Positions 34,489-43,739 of a stretch of DNA of 64,000 nucleotides are shown here, piece after piece. This DNA is from JACDAN01 sp963802375 (GTDB lineage Bacteria > Actinomycetota > Thermoleophilia > Gaiellales > Gaiellaceae), in NCBI GenBank assembly GCA_963802375.1, contig CAWDIJ010000004.1, positions 62,001-126,000 on the forward strand, given 5' to 3'. How positions within the stretch are numbered: the first letter of the stretch is position 1; each line of letters opens with the position of its first letter. The translations under genes and the position numbers were made by a program. The notes beneath the pieces are model-generated. The model saw only the letters and a list, made by a program, of their open reading frames with translations. It had not been told where the DNA came from and did no database searches.

Positions 34489-35367
34489 CTAGTCGTCGAG
34501 GATCGCCAGGTCGAGGCGGCTGAGCCGCTCCGGGTCGGCCAGGATGTCGATCTCCACGATCTTGCCGCCCCTGATCGTGTAGCCGCCGACCGCGAACGGC
34601 TCTCCGTCTCGGGTCGAGACGCCGCCGAGGGCGCCGTTGACGAGCGCCGGCCGCGTGACCAGCCCGAGCCGCGAGTAGAAGAGCGCCTGGCCCGCGACCG
34701 CCCTCGCCCCGCGGAGCTCCCTCGAGCCGCCGGCGGGACCGAGATCTGCCCGCAGCACGACGTCTGGGTCGAGCACCTCGAGCAGCGCCTCGAAGTCACC
34801 GTCGCGCGCGGCTGCAAGAAAGGCGTCCACGACTTTCCGCTGCGTTTTGAGGTCGGTATCGGGGACCGCGTACTCGCCGCGCACGCGCCGGCGCGCGCGG
34901 CTGGCGAGCTGGCGGGCCGCCTCGGGCGAGCGGTCGACGATCGGTGCGATCTCGTCGAAGGGCATGGCGAAGATGTCGTGCAACACGAAGGCGAGCCGCT
35001 CCGGGGGCGACAGGTTCTCGAGCACGACGAGCAGCGCCAGGCCGACCGAGTCCGCGAGCACGGCCTCGTGCTCGGGGTCCATCGCGTCGGCGCGGTCGAG
35101 GATCGGCTCGGGCACGCGAACGCCCATCGCCTCTTCGCCTCGGACCTTGCGCGAGCGCAGCATGTTCAGCGAGACCCGCGCGACGACGGTCGTCAGCCAG
35201 CCGCCGAGGTTCTCGACCTGGTTCGCATCCGTGCGGCTGAGCCGGAGCCAGGCCTCCTGGACGGCGTCGTCCGCCTCGCTCAGCGAGCCGAGCATGCGGT
35301 AGGCCACCGCGCGCAGTCGCGTGCGGTGCTCCTCGAATCGCTCAGCCAACCAGTCGCGCTCGTCCAT
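34489..35367 (-). CDS. SnoaL-type ECF sigma factor (ECF41-like, copy 2)
   Basis: The 292-residue protein has region 2 (AYRMLGSLSEADDAVQEAWL), region 4 (LSPPERLAFVLHDIFAMPFD) and an NTF2-like extension. Only parts of the ECF41 signature remain: VPEPI instead of WLPEP, DLGPAGGS where DGGGR/K is expected, and DPERL for NPDKL. It is a divergent member or a neighbouring SnoaL-containing ECF group. GGAGG precedes the ATG. It is divergent from an epimerase paralogous to that in the first ECF41 operon. Part of its 3' half is duplicated as a remnant at 48963-49054. Confidence 0.9.
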   Translation of the reverse strand: MDERDWLAERFEEHRTRLRAVAYRMLGSLSEADDAVQEAWLRLSRTDANQVENLGGWLTTVVARVSLNMLRSRKVRGEEAMGVRVPEPILDRADAMDPEHEAVLADSVGLALLVVLENLSPPERLAFVLHDIFAMPFDEIAPIVDRSPEAARQLASRARRRVRGEYAVPDTDLKTQRKVVDAFLAAARDGDFEALLEVLDPDVVLRADLGPAGGSRELRGARAVAGQALFYSRLGLVTRPALVNGALGGVSTRDGEPFAVGGYTIRGGKIVEIDILADPERLSRLDLAILDD

Positions 35368-35404
35368 CGGTCACGTTCCTCCGTCTCGCCGGGTCATACA
35401 AGTA

Positions 35405-35431
35405 GACCCGCGAGACCCCGCGGATGTGACA
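35405..35431 (-). promoter_or_regulatory. ECF41-like promoter TGTCACA-N16-GGTC
   Basis: On the minus strand TGTCACA (35431-35425) is followed by 16 bases and GGTC (35408-35405), one base away from the ECF41 consensus CGTC. It would drive the second ECF gene. The -35 overlaps the leader of the divergent epimerase. Confidence 0.55.
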
Positions 35432-35446
35432 CGAAAGGAGAACACG

Positions 35447-36424
35447 ATGCGCGTGTTCATTGCCGGAGCGAGTGGTGTGATCGGCACCAGGCTCGTTCCT
35501 CAGCTGATCGATCAAGGGCACGAGGTCGTCGGCACCTCGACGTCGACCGAGAACGCCGAGCGCGTTCGCGCGCTCGGAGCGAAGACGATCGTGCTCGACC
35601 TGCTCGACCCCCGCGCGGTGCGCGAGGCAGTACTCGAAGCCGAGCCCGACGCGATCGTCCACCAGGCGACCGCGCTGGCTGACGTGAAGCTCTCCAAGAA
35701 CCTGGACCGCACGTTCGCGCAGACGAACCGGCTCCGAATCGAGGGCACCGACGCGCTCCTGGCCGCCGCGCGCGACGCAGGCGTGCGCCGGTTCGTCGCC
35801 CAGAGCTTCGCCAGCCTCCGGTACGTGCGCGAGGGCGGCCCGGTGAAGACGGAGGACGATCCGCTCGACCCAGACCCGCTGCCGGCGGTGCGCGAGACCA
35901 GCGTTGCCATGAACTACCTCGACGAGGCGGTCACGGACGCCGGCGGCATCGCGCTTCGCTATGGCAACTTCTACGGCGCTCACAACGACGGACTGATCGA
36001 GCCCGTGCGCAAGCGGCAGTTCCCAATCGTCGGCGACGGCGGCGGGGTCGCCTCGTTCATTCACCTGGACGACGCCGCCGCGGCGACCGTTCTCGCGCTC
36101 GAGCACGACGGCCCGGCGATCTACAACATCGTCGACGACGAGCCCGCACCGGTGCGCGAATGGTTGCCGGTGCTCGCTGAAGCGCTCGGTGCAAAGCCGC
36201 CCCGTCACTTCCCTGTCTGGGTCGCGCGGCTCTTCGCAGGCGATGTGGCCGTGATGCTGGGGACGGAGGTGCGCGGCGCCTCGAACTCGAAGGCGAAGCG
36301 CGAGCTGGGCTGGACGCCGCGTTACCCGAGCTGGCGTCAGGGCTTCTTCGCGGCCTACGCCGCCGCACGTGCGCCGCGCGAGACTACGCGGCGTGAAGCC
36401 GCGTTTCTTCGCAACGCCCGATGA
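35447..36424 (+). CDS. NAD(P)-dependent epimerase/dehydratase (copy 2)
   Basis: The 325-residue protein opens VFIAGASGVIGTRLVPQLID (Rossmann) and carries YGNFYGAHN, YNIVDDEPAPVREWLPVLAE and a C-terminal GWTPRYPSWRQGFF. It is clearly paralogous to the product of 9145-10107, sharing long blocks. AAAGGAG precedes ATG 35447. Divergent from the ECF gene rather than in operon with it. The 3' end overlaps the YdeI start by about 30 bases. Confidence 0.9.
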   Translation: MRVFIAGASGVIGTRLVPQLIDQGHEVVGTSTSTENAERVRALGAKTIVLDLLDPRAVREAVLEAEPDAIVHQATALADVKLSKNLDRTFAQTNRLRIEGTDALLAAARDAGVRRFVAQSFASLRYVREGGPVKTEDDPLDPDPLPAVRETSVAMNYLDEAVTDAGGIALRYGNFYGAHNDGLIEPVRKRQFPIVGDGGGVASFIHLDDAAAATVLALEHDGPAIYNIVDDEPAPVREWLPVLAEALGAKPPRHFPVWVARLFAGDVAVMLGTEVRGASNSKAKRELGWTPRYPSWRQGFFAAYAAARAPRETTRREAAFLRNAR

Positions 36425-36974
36425 GTTCCGCGCCTGGCTCGAGGAGAATCACGAGTCGGAAGGCGAGGTGGTGGTCGGGTTCCACAAGAAGCACACCGGC
36501 CTCCCCTCGCTGACTTGGACTGAGTCCGTCCGCGAGGCGCTCTGCTTCGGCTGGATCGACGGCGTGCGGCGGCGGATCGACGAAGACGGCTACTCCATCC
36601 GCTTCACGCCGCGCAGGCCGGGCAGCAACTGGAGCGTCGTCAACGTCCGGCACGTGGAGGAGCTCACGCGGGCCGGGCGCATGCACCCGGCCGGGATCGA
36701 GGCGTTCGAGGCTCGCACGCTTGAGAAGACGGGCGTCTACACGTACGAGAACCGGCATGAGGCGAAGCTCAGCCCGGAGCATGAGGAACAGTTCCAGGCG
36801 AGCGACAAAGCGTGGGAGTTCTTTCAGGCCCAGCCGCCCGGCTACCGGCAGACGGCTATTTTCTGGGTTGTCAGCGCAAAGCGCGAGGAAACGCGTGCAC
36901 GCCGGCTGGCCACGCTGATCGACGACTCAGCGCACCATCGCCGCATCGGACTACTCAGCGGTCGGGGAGGCTGA
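36393..36974 (+). CDS. YdeI/OmpD-associated family protein
   Basis: The 193-residue protein has FFATPDEFRAWLEENHESEG, EVVVGFHKKHTG, ALCFGWIDGVRRRIDEDGYS and RFTPRRPGSNWSVVN. These define the YdeI family, implicated in stress resistance in other bacteria, with no clear biochemistry. GTG 36393 gives the family N-terminus (VKPRFFATP) and overlaps the epimerase 3' end, suggesting coupling. Confidence 0.87.
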   Translation: MKPRFFATPDEFRAWLEENHESEGEVVVGFHKKHTGLPSLTWTESVREALCFGWIDGVRRRIDEDGYSIRFTPRRPGSNWSVVNVRHVEELTRAGRMHPAGIEAFEARTLEKTGVYTYENRHEAKLSPEHEEQFQASDKAWEFFQAQPPGYRQTAIFWVVSAKREETRARRLATLIDDSAHHRRIGLLSGRGG

Positions 36975-36993
36975 TCGGCCAGCCAGAAAGCAC

Positions 36994-37022
36994 TTGCGCT
37001 CGCGTTATATACTCGGTATAGT
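36994..37022 (+). promoter_or_regulatory. PadR-operon promoter with palindromic operator
   Basis: TTGCGC (36994-36999), a 17-bp spacer and TATAGT (37017-37022) make a good promoter. The perfect palindrome TATAC-TCG-GTATA (37008-37020) overlaps the -10, which fits autorepression by PadR, whose sites often have ATAC/GTAT arms. Confidence 0.65.
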
Positions 37023-37052
37023 ACTGCGTATGTTGTTTCCGGTGAGCCGTTC

Positions 37053-37634
37053 ATGAGCGTCCCTCACGCCCTCCTCGCATTGCTCACCGAAGGGCCGAAG
37101 TACGGCCTCCGGCTCCAGAACGAGTTCGAAGCACGGACAGGCGAGGTTTGGCCCCTCAACGTCGGGCAGGTCTACACGACGCTGCAGCGCCTCGAACGGG
37201 ATGGGCTCGTCGAGACCGACGACCGGGAAGGCGAGCGATCGCGGAAGCGGTACAGGATCACGTCCACCGGCGAGCGCTCGTTGGCCGCCTGGCTCCGCAC
37301 CCCGCCCGAGCTGGAGCCGCCTCCCCGCGACGAGCTCGTGATCAAGGTGCTCGTTGCCCTGCAGGTCCCCGGGACCGACGTCCACGAGATCCTGCAGGTG
37401 CACCGCCGGCACGTGATCGAGGTCATGCAGCGCTACACCCAGGTCAAGGCCGCGGCCGGAGAGGACGACATGGCGCTGGCGCTCGTCGTCGACGCTGAGC
37501 TCTTTCGGCTGGAGGCGATCGTCCGCTGGCTCGATGCCGCCGACGTCCGCCTCAAGCAGCGGCCGCCGCTGGCGCCGGCCGCCGTGGCTGATGTTTCGTT
37601 CGAACCCACACGCGCGAAGGAGGTCTCCCAATGA
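37053..37634 (+). CDS. PadR-family transcriptional regulator
   Basis: The 193-residue protein has the PadR winged helix: ALLALLTEGPKYGLRLQNEF, then LNVGQVYTTLQRLERDGLV and a wing KRYRITSTGERSL. A C-terminal helical region (95-190) suits dimerisation. PadR genes commonly repress an adjacent exporter. The stop overlaps the ABC ATPase start as ATGA, so the regulator belongs to the transporter operon, and the operator sits on its promoter. Confidence 0.92.
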   Translation: MSVPHALLALLTEGPKYGLRLQNEFEARTGEVWPLNVGQVYTTLQRLERDGLVETDDREGERSRKRYRITSTGERSLAAWLRTPPELEPPPRDELVIKVLVALQVPGTDVHEILQVHRRHVIEVMQRYTQVKAAAGEDDMALALVVDAELFRLEAIVRWLDAADVRLKQRPPLAPAAVADVSFEPTRAKEVSQ

Positions 37635-38356
37635 CCAGCGCACTCGAATTGCGACAGGTATCCAAGGTTTACGGTTCCGGGCCGAGCGAGGTGCACGCGC
37701 TCCGCGGCGTCGACCTCACGGTCGAGCGCGGCGAGTTGGTCGCGATCATGGGGCCGAGCGGCTCGGGTAAGAGCACGCTCTTGACGATCGCCGGCAGCCT
37801 CGAGCAGGCGAGCAGCGGCCAGGTGTTCGTGGACGGGGTCGACCTTGCGAGTGTCTCGCGCGCGAAGCAGGCGCAGATGCGTCGCCGGTCGATCGGCTAT
37901 GTCTTCCAGGACTTCAACTTGCTCCCGGGGCTGACGGCGATCGAAAACGTCGCCCTGCCTCTCGAGCTCGACGGGACCCGCACCCGAGCCGCACGTGTGA
38001 CCGGCCTCGAAGCGATGAAGGAGCTCGACGTGGCAGGCCTCGCCGATCGCTACCCCGACGAGCTGTCGGGCGGCGAGCGCCAGCGGGCTGCGATCGCCCG
38101 AGCGATCGTCGGCGAGCGTGGGCTGCTGCTCGCGGACGAGCCGACCGGCGCTCTGGACTCCGTGAACGGCGAGGCGGTCATGCGCCTGCTGCGGGCCGCA
38201 ACCAAGCGCGGCGTCGCGGGCGTCGTCGTCACCCACGAGGCGCAGCTGGCTTCGTGGGCGGACCGCGTCGTCTTCATTCGCGACGGTCAGGTCGTCGATC
38301 AAACGGTCGCACCGCCCGGCCCGGAATCGCTCCTCGCGGCAGGTGATCGGCGATGA
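37631..38356 (+). CDS. ABC transporter ATPase, MacB/LolD type
   Basis: The 241-residue ATPase has Walker A GPSGSGKST, signature LSGGERQRAAIARA, Walker B LLLADEPTGALD and the switch VTHE. RRRSIGYVFQDFNLLPGLTA is characteristic of the FtsE/LolD/MacB group that works with FtsX-type permeases. It is overlapped by PadR upstream and by the first permease downstream (ATGA both times). Confidence 0.95.
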   Translation: MTSALELRQVSKVYGSGPSEVHALRGVDLTVERGELVAIMGPSGSGKSTLLTIAGSLEQASSGQVFVDGVDLASVSRAKQAQMRRRSIGYVFQDFNLLPGLTAIENVALPLELDGTRTRAARVTGLEAMKELDVAGLADRYPDELSGGERQRAAIARAIVGERGLLLADEPTGALDSVNGEAVMRLLRAATKRGVAGVVVTHEAQLASWADRVVFIRDGQVVDQTVAPPGPESLLAAGDRR

Positions 38357-40863
38357 CGACGCTCGCTCACCGAGAGACACTTCGAGGGCCGGCGCACGGC
38401 GGTGTCGCCGCGCGCCGCGCCCTCGTCCACTGGGCGTGGCGGCTGTTTCGCCGCGAATGGCGCCAGCAGATCCTCGTTGTCACGCTCCTCGCCGTCGCCG
38501 TCGCGGCCGCGATCGGGAGCGTCACGGTCGCCTCCAACTCGGGCGCAGACAGGTCGAACGAGGCCGAGTTCGGCTCGGCCGATCAACTACTCAATCTCGA
38601 CGGCGGCAATCCGCGCGCGCTCGCGGCGACTCTCGCCGGGCTCAGACAGCAGTACGGGACGATCGACATCATCGGCCACCGCTCGCTGGCGGTCCCCGGT
38701 GCCGTCGAGCAGGTCGAGTTCCGTTCTCAGGACCCGCGCGGACCGTACGGCGGCCCGCGCCTTGCACTCCGCCGAGGCAATTACCCAGAGCGCCGCGACC
38801 AGGTCGCCGTCACCGACGGTGTGGCCAACCTGCTCGGGCTCGAGATCGGCGAGACTCTGAGCCTCGACGGCCGTCGCCGAACCGTCGTCGGAATCGTCGA
38901 GAACCCCGCCGATCTGAGCGACGAGTTCGCCCTCGTCTCTCCCTCGTCCGCGGGAGCGCCGGACCACGTCAGCGTCTTGGCGAAAGGCGACGGATCGCGC
39001 CCCGACATGGCCCCAGGGGCGGCCGTCGTCAACCAGAGCATTCGAGGCAATGACAACCCGGCGGATGAGCTGCTGATGTTTTCCGTGGCCACCGTCTTCC
39101 TGCTCCTGGCGTCGCTGATCGCCGCCGCCGGCTTCGCAGTCATGGCTCAGCGGAGGCTTCGCCAGCTCGGCATGCTCGCGGCGATCGGCGCGACCGAGAA
39201 GCACCTTCGGCTCGTAGTGATGACCAACGGTGCGGTCGTCGGCGCGATCGGCGCACTGATCGGAACCGTCGTCGGTCTCGCACTCTGGCTCGCGCTCGTA
39301 CCGACTCTCGAGACCGCGCTCAACCATCGCCTCGACCGGCTCAGCCTCCCTTGGATGCTGCTGGGATCAATCGTCCTCCTTGCAATTGTTGGAGCTACTG
39401 CCGCCGCCTGGTGGCCGGGACGCGCGGTCGCCCGCATGCCGGTCACGCTCGCCCTCTCGGCGCGACCGCTCAGGCCGAAGCCCGCCCACCGCTCGGCAAT
39501 CGTCGCAGCCGCGTTGATCGCGGCGGGAATCGGCAGCCTCGCCTTCTCCAACCGAGACCGAGCGCCGCTCATCATCGCCGGGCTCCTGGCGGTGATCCTC
39601 GGCACGCTGCTCCTCGGTCCACTGGCGATCCGCATCTTCGCCCGGGCGGCCGGACACGCTCCGATCGCCCCGCGCCTGGCGCTGCGGGACCTCGCCCGCT
39701 ACCAGGCCCGGTCCGGGGCGGCACTCGCCGCTATCACGCTCACGCTCGGCATCGCGGCAGCGGTCGTCGTCACGGGGGCAGCCGAGGAGAAGAAGGACGA
39801 CGACCAGGCTGCCGCCAGCCTCCCCAACGTGTCCGACCGCCAGATCCGGGTCTACACGGGTGAGACGTCAGACCCGGAGCTCATCTCGCTCCCGCGCCAA
39901 ACGCCCGCCCAGTTCGCGGCCAGCGCTGCGCGCGTCCGCCAGCTCGCCGCAGGTCTTGGTCAGGCAACCGTGATCCCGCTTCGGAAGGCCATCCAGCCCG
40001 GCGACCGCCCATTCGTCACCCAAGAGGGCGACCGGGCCCTGCTCGCTGTCGGTCTCTCGCAGCAGACCGGCCCCGAGACGTGGCGCCAGGGATCGGGTCT
40101 CTACGTGGCCACGCCTGCGCTGCTCAGGTACCTCGGTATCGATCCCGCCACGGTCAACCCGAACGCCGACTTCCTCGCCGACCCAACGGTCCCCACCGAC
40201 AAGCTCCTGATCCTGAATCCCCGGGCGAGGGAGCAACTCACCGTCACGAACGTTCAGAGGATCGACAGCCGCCAGGTTCTCGGAGCCGGGGGATCGGACA
40301 CCGGCCGCGTGCCGTCCTCGTTCGTCACCCTCAACGGGCTTCGGCGCCACGGCTGGAAGCAGGTCCCGAGCGGCTGGCTCGTCGAGGCGAGTCGCCCTCT
40401 GACAAGCGAACAGATCGACGCGGCGCGCGAGGTCGCGGCCGGAGCGGACCTCACGATCGAGACACAGCGAGAGCGCACTTCCCTCGCGACGCCGATCGCC
40501 ATCGCGACCGCCGCCGGCGCCTTCCTGGCGCTTGTGATCCTCGCCATGACGGTCGGGCTGATCCGCAGCGAGAGCGCGGGCGACCTCCGCACGCTGACCG
40601 CGACCGGAGCGTCGGGCAGGATCCGGCGCACGCTGACGGCCGCCACCGCCGGCGCGCTCGCTCTCCTCGGCGCGCTGCTCGGCGTCGCCGGCGCGTATCT
40701 CGCGCTTGCAGCGACGTACCACGACGACCTCGGCTACCTCGGTCGGATCCCGGTGCTTTCCCTCGTCCTGATCGTCGTGGGCCTCCCTCTGACGGCGGCT
40801 GCGGCCGGTTGGCTTCTTGCCGGCCGCGAGCCGCCGGCCATCGCCAGAGCCGTGATCGAGTGA
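38353..40863 (+). CDS. FtsX-type ABC permease 1
   Basis: The 836-residue permease has one TM near residues 42-62, an extracellular domain, a first FtsX block (about 232-370: LLMFSVATVFLLLASLIAAA, RRLRQLGMLAAIGATEKHL), further TMs to about 480, a second extracellular domain and a final FtsX block (about 705-836). The two FtsX blocks in one chain suggest a full transmembrane unit. Such systems export peptides, antibiotics or lipids, or work by mechanotransmission. The stop overlaps the second permease start as GTGA. Confidence 0.93.
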   Translation: MTTLAHRETLRGPAHGGVAARRALVHWAWRLFRREWRQQILVVTLLAVAVAAAIGSVTVASNSGADRSNEAEFGSADQLLNLDGGNPRALAATLAGLRQQYGTIDIIGHRSLAVPGAVEQVEFRSQDPRGPYGGPRLALRRGNYPERRDQVAVTDGVANLLGLEIGETLSLDGRRRTVVGIVENPADLSDEFALVSPSSAGAPDHVSVLAKGDGSRPDMAPGAAVVNQSIRGNDNPADELLMFSVATVFLLLASLIAAAGFAVMAQRRLRQLGMLAAIGATEKHLRLVVMTNGAVVGAIGALIGTVVGLALWLALVPTLETALNHRLDRLSLPWMLLGSIVLLAIVGATAAAWWPGRAVARMPVTLALSARPLRPKPAHRSAIVAAALIAAGIGSLAFSNRDRAPLIIAGLLAVILGTLLLGPLAIRIFARAAGHAPIAPRLALRDLARYQARSGAALAAITLTLGIAAAVVVTGAAEEKKDDDQAAASLPNVSDRQIRVYTGETSDPELISLPRQTPAQFAASAARVRQLAAGLGQATVIPLRKAIQPGDRPFVTQEGDRALLAVGLSQQTGPETWRQGSGLYVATPALLRYLGIDPATVNPNADFLADPTVPTDKLLILNPRAREQLTVTNVQRIDSRQVLGAGGSDTGRVPSSFVTLNGLRRHGWKQVPSGWLVEASRPLTSEQIDAAREVAAGADLTIETQRERTSLATPIAIATAAGAFLALVILAMTVGLIRSESAGDLRTLTATGASGRIRRTLTAATAGALALLGALLGVAGAYLALAATYHDDLGYLGRIPVLSLVLIVVGLPLTAAAAGWLLAGREPPAIARAVIE

Positions 40864-43409
40864 CGGTCGCCCACAGCTCGGAGCTCCGACGACCGGGCAG
40901 AGGCGGCCTCGCAGCACGCCGGCCTCTGATCCGCTGGGCGTGGCGCCTGTTCCGCCGCGAGTGGCGACAGCAGATCCTGGTGATCGCCCTGCTCACCGTT
41001 GCGGTCGCGGCTGCGGTCACCGGCGTCACGATCGCCCACAACTCTGGCCCACTGGACTTCGCGGAGTTCGGCTCGGCAAACGCCCTCTTCGAGTTGGACG
41101 GCGCCGAACCACGCAAGCTGGAGACAAGTCTCGCCGCCGCCGAAGAGCGGTTCGGGACGACCGACGTCATCGGCCACCGGACGCTGCCCGTGCCGGGCAG
41201 CGTCGATACGGTGGAGTTCCGGGCCCAGGACCCCCACGGACCGTACGTAGGGCTTGCGCTCCGCCAAGGCAGCTACCCGGAAGGTCCCGGCCAGGTCGCC
41301 GTCACCGACGGAGTCGCCACGCTTCTCGGGGTCGAAATCGGAGAGACTCTCGCACTCGACGGCCGTCGCAGGACCGTCGTTGGCATCGTCGAGAACCCAC
41401 GTGAGCTCAGCGACGAGTTCGCCCTCGTCTCACCCTCATCCGCCGGAGCAGCGGACACGGTCACGGTCTTGGTCGACGCCGACAGCGCGACGACCGACGC
41501 GTTCATTGACGCGCAGGCCGACCGGTCCGCCATGGTGGGGGCCCGCCGTCGGGGCAGCTACCAGCCGGCACCCGAGCTGGCGATGTTCTCCGTGGCCACC
41601 GTCTTCATGTTGCTGGCTTCGCTCGTTGCCGCGGCAGGCTTTGCAGTCATCGCGCAGAGACGGCTCCGCCAACTCGGCATGCTCGCGGCGATCGGCGCGA
41701 CCGAGAAGCACCTTCGGCTCGTGCTGCTCACGAACGGCGCAGTCGTCGGCGCGGTCGGCGCACTGATCGGAACGATCGCGGGTCTCGCAGTCTGGGTCGC
41801 GGTCGAGCCGACACTCGAGCCCCCGCTCGACTTTCGCCTCGACCGGCTCAGCCTCCCCTGGGCACTGCTCGCCATGATTGCCGTCGTCTCGGTCCTCTGT
41901 GCGACAGCCGCCGCCTGGTGGCCGGGGCGAGCAGTCGCCCGCGTCCCCGTCACGCGCGCCCTCTCGGCGCGACCGCCCAGGCCGAAGCCTGCACGCCACT
42001 CCGCAATTCTCGCTGTGGTGCTGATCGCGGCGGGAATCGGCAGCCTCGTGTTGTCGAACCGAGACAGAACGCCGCTCATCGTGGCCGGGATCGTGGCGAC
42101 GATCCTCGGCACGCTGCTCCTAGGTCCGCTGGCGATTCGCCTCTTCGCCCGGACGACTGGGCACGCCCCGATCGCCGTCCGCCTGGCACTGCGAGATCTC
42201 GCCCGCTACCAAGCTCGTTCCGGGGCGGCACTTGCGGCCATCACCCTTGCTCTCGGCATCGCCGCGACCATCGTCATCATCGCGGCCGCCGAGGAGAAGA
42301 AGTCAGCCGGCGAACCGCCCAACCTCTCCAACCGGCAGATCCGCGTGTACACCGGCGCGACGCCGGGCCCGGAAGCCGTCGCGATCCGGACGCCAGGCCA
42401 GCTCGAACGAATGGCTGCACGCGTCCGCCGGCTCGCGGCGAATCTCGATGACGCGGCCGTCATCCCGCTCGACAACGCCTATGAGCCGCGTGAACCGGCT
42501 CGGCCGGAGGGCAACTTGCGAGTCCTTCGCACTGAGGTCCTCGTACGGAAAGTCGCCGACCCCGAAAACAAGGCAGGGGCGTTCATCTGCGCGCCCCCAC
42601 CATCGGGTTGCTACATCTACGAATCGCGCCTCCACATCGCCACGCCCACCCTGCTCAGGTACCTCGGAATCGACCCGGCCGAGGTCGAGCCGAACACGGA
42701 CTTCCTGGTCGACAAGAGCGTCCGCACCGACGGGCTGGACACTGTTCGCTTTGAGGAAAGCGGAGAGCCAAAGCTCATCCCACGGGCAGCCACGAACATC
42801 CAGAGGATCGACAGCCGCAAGCTCTTCGGCGCTCCCGAAGGAGAGACCGGCATGGCGCCGACGTCGTTCATCACGCTCGACGGTCTTCGCCGCCGCGGCT
42901 GGAAGCAAGTTCCGTCCGGGTGGATGGTCGAACCGAGCCGGCCGCTGACGAGCGAGCAGGTCTCCGATGCCCGCAACCTCGCTGCCGCCGGCGGCCTGGT
43001 GATCGAGACACGGCGCGAAAGCGACTCCTTCACAACACTCATCGCCATCGCAACCGCGGCAGGCGCCCTCCTCGCGCTCGCGATCCTCGCCATGACGGTT
43101 GGGCTGATCCGCAGCGAGAGCGCCGGTGATCTCCGCACTCTGACCGCGACCGGAGCAACGAGCAGGACCCGCCGAACGCTGACGGCAGCCACCGCCGGCG
43201 GACTTGCCTTCCTGGGCGCGCTCCTCGGCGTCGCCGGCGCCTATCTCATGCTCGCGGCGATATACTACGACAAGCTCGACTATCTCGGTCGGATCCCGGT
43301 GCTCTACCTCGTCATGATGGTCGTTGGCATCCCCGCGGCGGCCGCCGCGGCCGGCTGGCTCCTCGCCGGCCGCGAGCCGCCGGCGATCGCACGGCCGGCG
43401 ATGGAGTGA
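40860..43409 (+). CDS. FtsX-type ABC permease 2, tandem paralogue
   Basis: The 849-residue protein mirrors the upstream permease block by block: LIRWAWRLFRREWRQQILVI at the start, RRLRQLGMLAAIGATEKHLR in FtsX1 and AGDLRTLTATGATSRTRRTL near the end. It carries a small insert (about 575-600, with CAPPPSGCYIY) absent from permease 1. The GTG start overlapping the previous stop replaces a longer open frame extending back through permease 1. One ATPase serves both permeases, so they may form a heterodimer. Confidence 0.92.
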   Translation: MTVAHSSELRRPGRGGLAARRPLIRWAWRLFRREWRQQILVIALLTVAVAAAVTGVTIAHNSGPLDFAEFGSANALFELDGAEPRKLETSLAAAEERFGTTDVIGHRTLPVPGSVDTVEFRAQDPHGPYVGLALRQGSYPEGPGQVAVTDGVATLLGVEIGETLALDGRRRTVVGIVENPRELSDEFALVSPSSAGAADTVTVLVDADSATTDAFIDAQADRSAMVGARRRGSYQPAPELAMFSVATVFMLLASLVAAAGFAVIAQRRLRQLGMLAAIGATEKHLRLVLLTNGAVVGAVGALIGTIAGLAVWVAVEPTLEPPLDFRLDRLSLPWALLAMIAVVSVLCATAAAWWPGRAVARVPVTRALSARPPRPKPARHSAILAVVLIAAGIGSLVLSNRDRTPLIVAGIVATILGTLLLGPLAIRLFARTTGHAPIAVRLALRDLARYQARSGAALAAITLALGIAATIVIIAAAEEKKSAGEPPNLSNRQIRVYTGATPGPEAVAIRTPGQLERMAARVRRLAANLDDAAVIPLDNAYEPREPARPEGNLRVLRTEVLVRKVADPENKAGAFICAPPPSGCYIYESRLHIATPTLLRYLGIDPAEVEPNTDFLVDKSVRTDGLDTVRFEESGEPKLIPRAATNIQRIDSRKLFGAPEGETGMAPTSFITLDGLRRRGWKQVPSGWMVEPSRPLTSEQVSDARNLAAAGGLVIETRRESDSFTTLIAIATAAGALLALAILAMTVGLIRSESAGDLRTLTATGATSRTRRTLTAATAGGLAFLGALLGVAGAYLMLAAIYYDKLDYLGRIPVLYLVMMVVGIPAAAAAAGWLLAGREPPAIARPAME

Positions 43410-43442
43410 CGGTCAGCGGCCGGTAGCGCGGGGGCTTGGGCG

Positions 43443-43739
43443 TTACGGACCCGGTTCGTTCCCTCGACGACGGAGATACTTGTCCATCTCGCGCCGTTCC
43501 CAGTCGGCGCCGAAGAGCCCGCCGACCCCGAGGAGGACGATTCCGGTGATCGCAACGGCGATGCCCGTGCCGAGCATCGGCCAGTAGAACCAGTACGAGC
43601 TGCTGTCGTCGGCCAGGTCGATGAGGAACCACATCAGGCTCAGGGCAATCCAGATCCCGAGCACGCTGTAGAAGATCCGCTTTCGGCGAACGTAGCGCCG
43701 TGCGTCCTCCCGGGCCTCGTCTATGGGGCTCGCGACCAT
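43443..43739 (-). CDS. 2TM-domain membrane protein
   Basis: The 98-residue protein has a basic start (EDARRYVRRKRIFYS), two hydrophobic helices (about 21-43 and 55-77) and an amphipathic end (DWERREMDKYLRRRG). This is the 2TM domain layout, found alone in Actinobacteria or at the N-terminus of LytTR regulators. The ATG overlaps the GyrI-like stop as TAATG, indicating coupling. A longer frame upstream is antisense-like and ignored. Confidence 0.8.
   Translation of the reverse strand: MVASPIDEAREDARRYVRRKRIFYSVLGIWIALSLMWFLIDLADDSSSYWFYWPMLGTGIAVAITGIVLLGVGGLFGADWERREMDKYLRRRGNEPGP

Noticed and set aside
35369..35395. Plus-strand GGTCACG-N16-GGTC as an ECF41-like promoter for epimerase copy 2
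   Set aside because: Three mismatches to the consensus; spacing alone is not convincing in this GC-rich sequence.
40080..40859. N-terminal extension of permease 2 to 1109 residues
   Set aside because: The extension overlaps permease 1 in another frame and is Arg/Pro-rich; the GTG at 40860 aligns with the permease 1 N-terminus.
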